A DNA stretch of 5,091 nucleotides. Origin: Bacteroidetes bacterium SW_11_45_7. Lineage in GTDB: Bacteria > Bacteroidota > Bacteroidia > Chitinophagales > SW-11-45-7. The stretch spans positions 2,542 through 7,632 of the forward strand of contig PXTV01000150.1 of assembly GCA_003022985.1 (NCBI GenBank). Direction: 5' to 3'. Under the pieces are notes generated by a model. It was not told where the DNA came from, did not search any database, and saw only the letters and a list, made by a program, of their open reading frames with translations. The position numbers and the translations under genes were made by a program. Positions 5,055-5,091 of the stretch are shown in pieces; the stretch's first letter is position 1; each line of letters opens with the position of its first letter.

Positions 5055-5091
5055 TCATTTTTTATCCTCACTTTGCTCCCTCAGCCACGAA
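5055..5091 (-). CDS. Possible C-terminal end of a further - strand gene (partial)
   Basis: Reading leftward from the window edge, one frame gives SWLREQSEDKK and then TGA at 5057-5055. The composition is like a hydrophilic protein C-terminus and the direction matches the next gene, which begins 104 bases on. With only eleven residues visible, chance openness cannot be excluded and no family can be named. Confidence 0.25.
   Translation of the reverse strand, partial: SWLREQSEDKK

Noticed and set aside
1..5091. CRISPR array, tRNA/rRNA genes, insertion sequences or defence cassette
   Set aside because: No regularly spaced repeats, cloverleaf-like segments, transposase motifs or nuclease/sensor domains were found on either strand.

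Overview
The window looks like chromosomal DNA of a Bacteroidota member, most likely Cytophagales-like. This rests on moderate GC content, weak or absent Shine-Dalgarno sites, several good matches to the Bacteroidetes -7 promoter box TAnnTTTG, and a DHFR N-terminal half (VWHLPDDFKFFK) of a kind common in that phylum. No RNA gene, CRISPR array, insertion sequence or phage module is visible.

Layout on the + strand: a 30-bp tandem repeat (41-100); a small coiled-coil lipoprotein gene readable only after two single-base corrections and read-through of one TGA (88-541); a BaeRF7-type release-factor-like protein (663-1838); a two-domain universal stress protein (1934-2788); then a compact three-gene envelope cluster: a frameshifted YtxH-like protein (2988-3224), a two-helix holin-X/YqjE-like membrane protein (3249-3614) and a basic protein of unknown function (3595-4011). 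On the - strand: a dihydrofolate reductase that has lost an internal block including its IGGG cofactor loop (4008-4436), a small secreted MORN-like protein (4616-4951), and possibly the last codons of another gene at the right edge.

Functionally, the + strand reads as a stress and envelope-maintenance neighbourhood. A nucleotide-binding Usp lies next to a predicted ribosome or translation-associated BaeRF7. They are followed by a YtxH/holin/basic-protein trio that resembles the layout of enterobacterial yqjD-yqjE-yqjK. This functional link is inference from gene content.

The most notable feature is the number of damaged genes. Three separate frame breaks are all net -1 and all sit at or beside short homopolymers, which fits under-called homopolymers in the assembly as well as real decay. 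The in-frame TGA in the lipoprotein and the roughly 35-40 residue in-frame gap in DHFR are not explained that way. I see no convincing new defence or mobile system.
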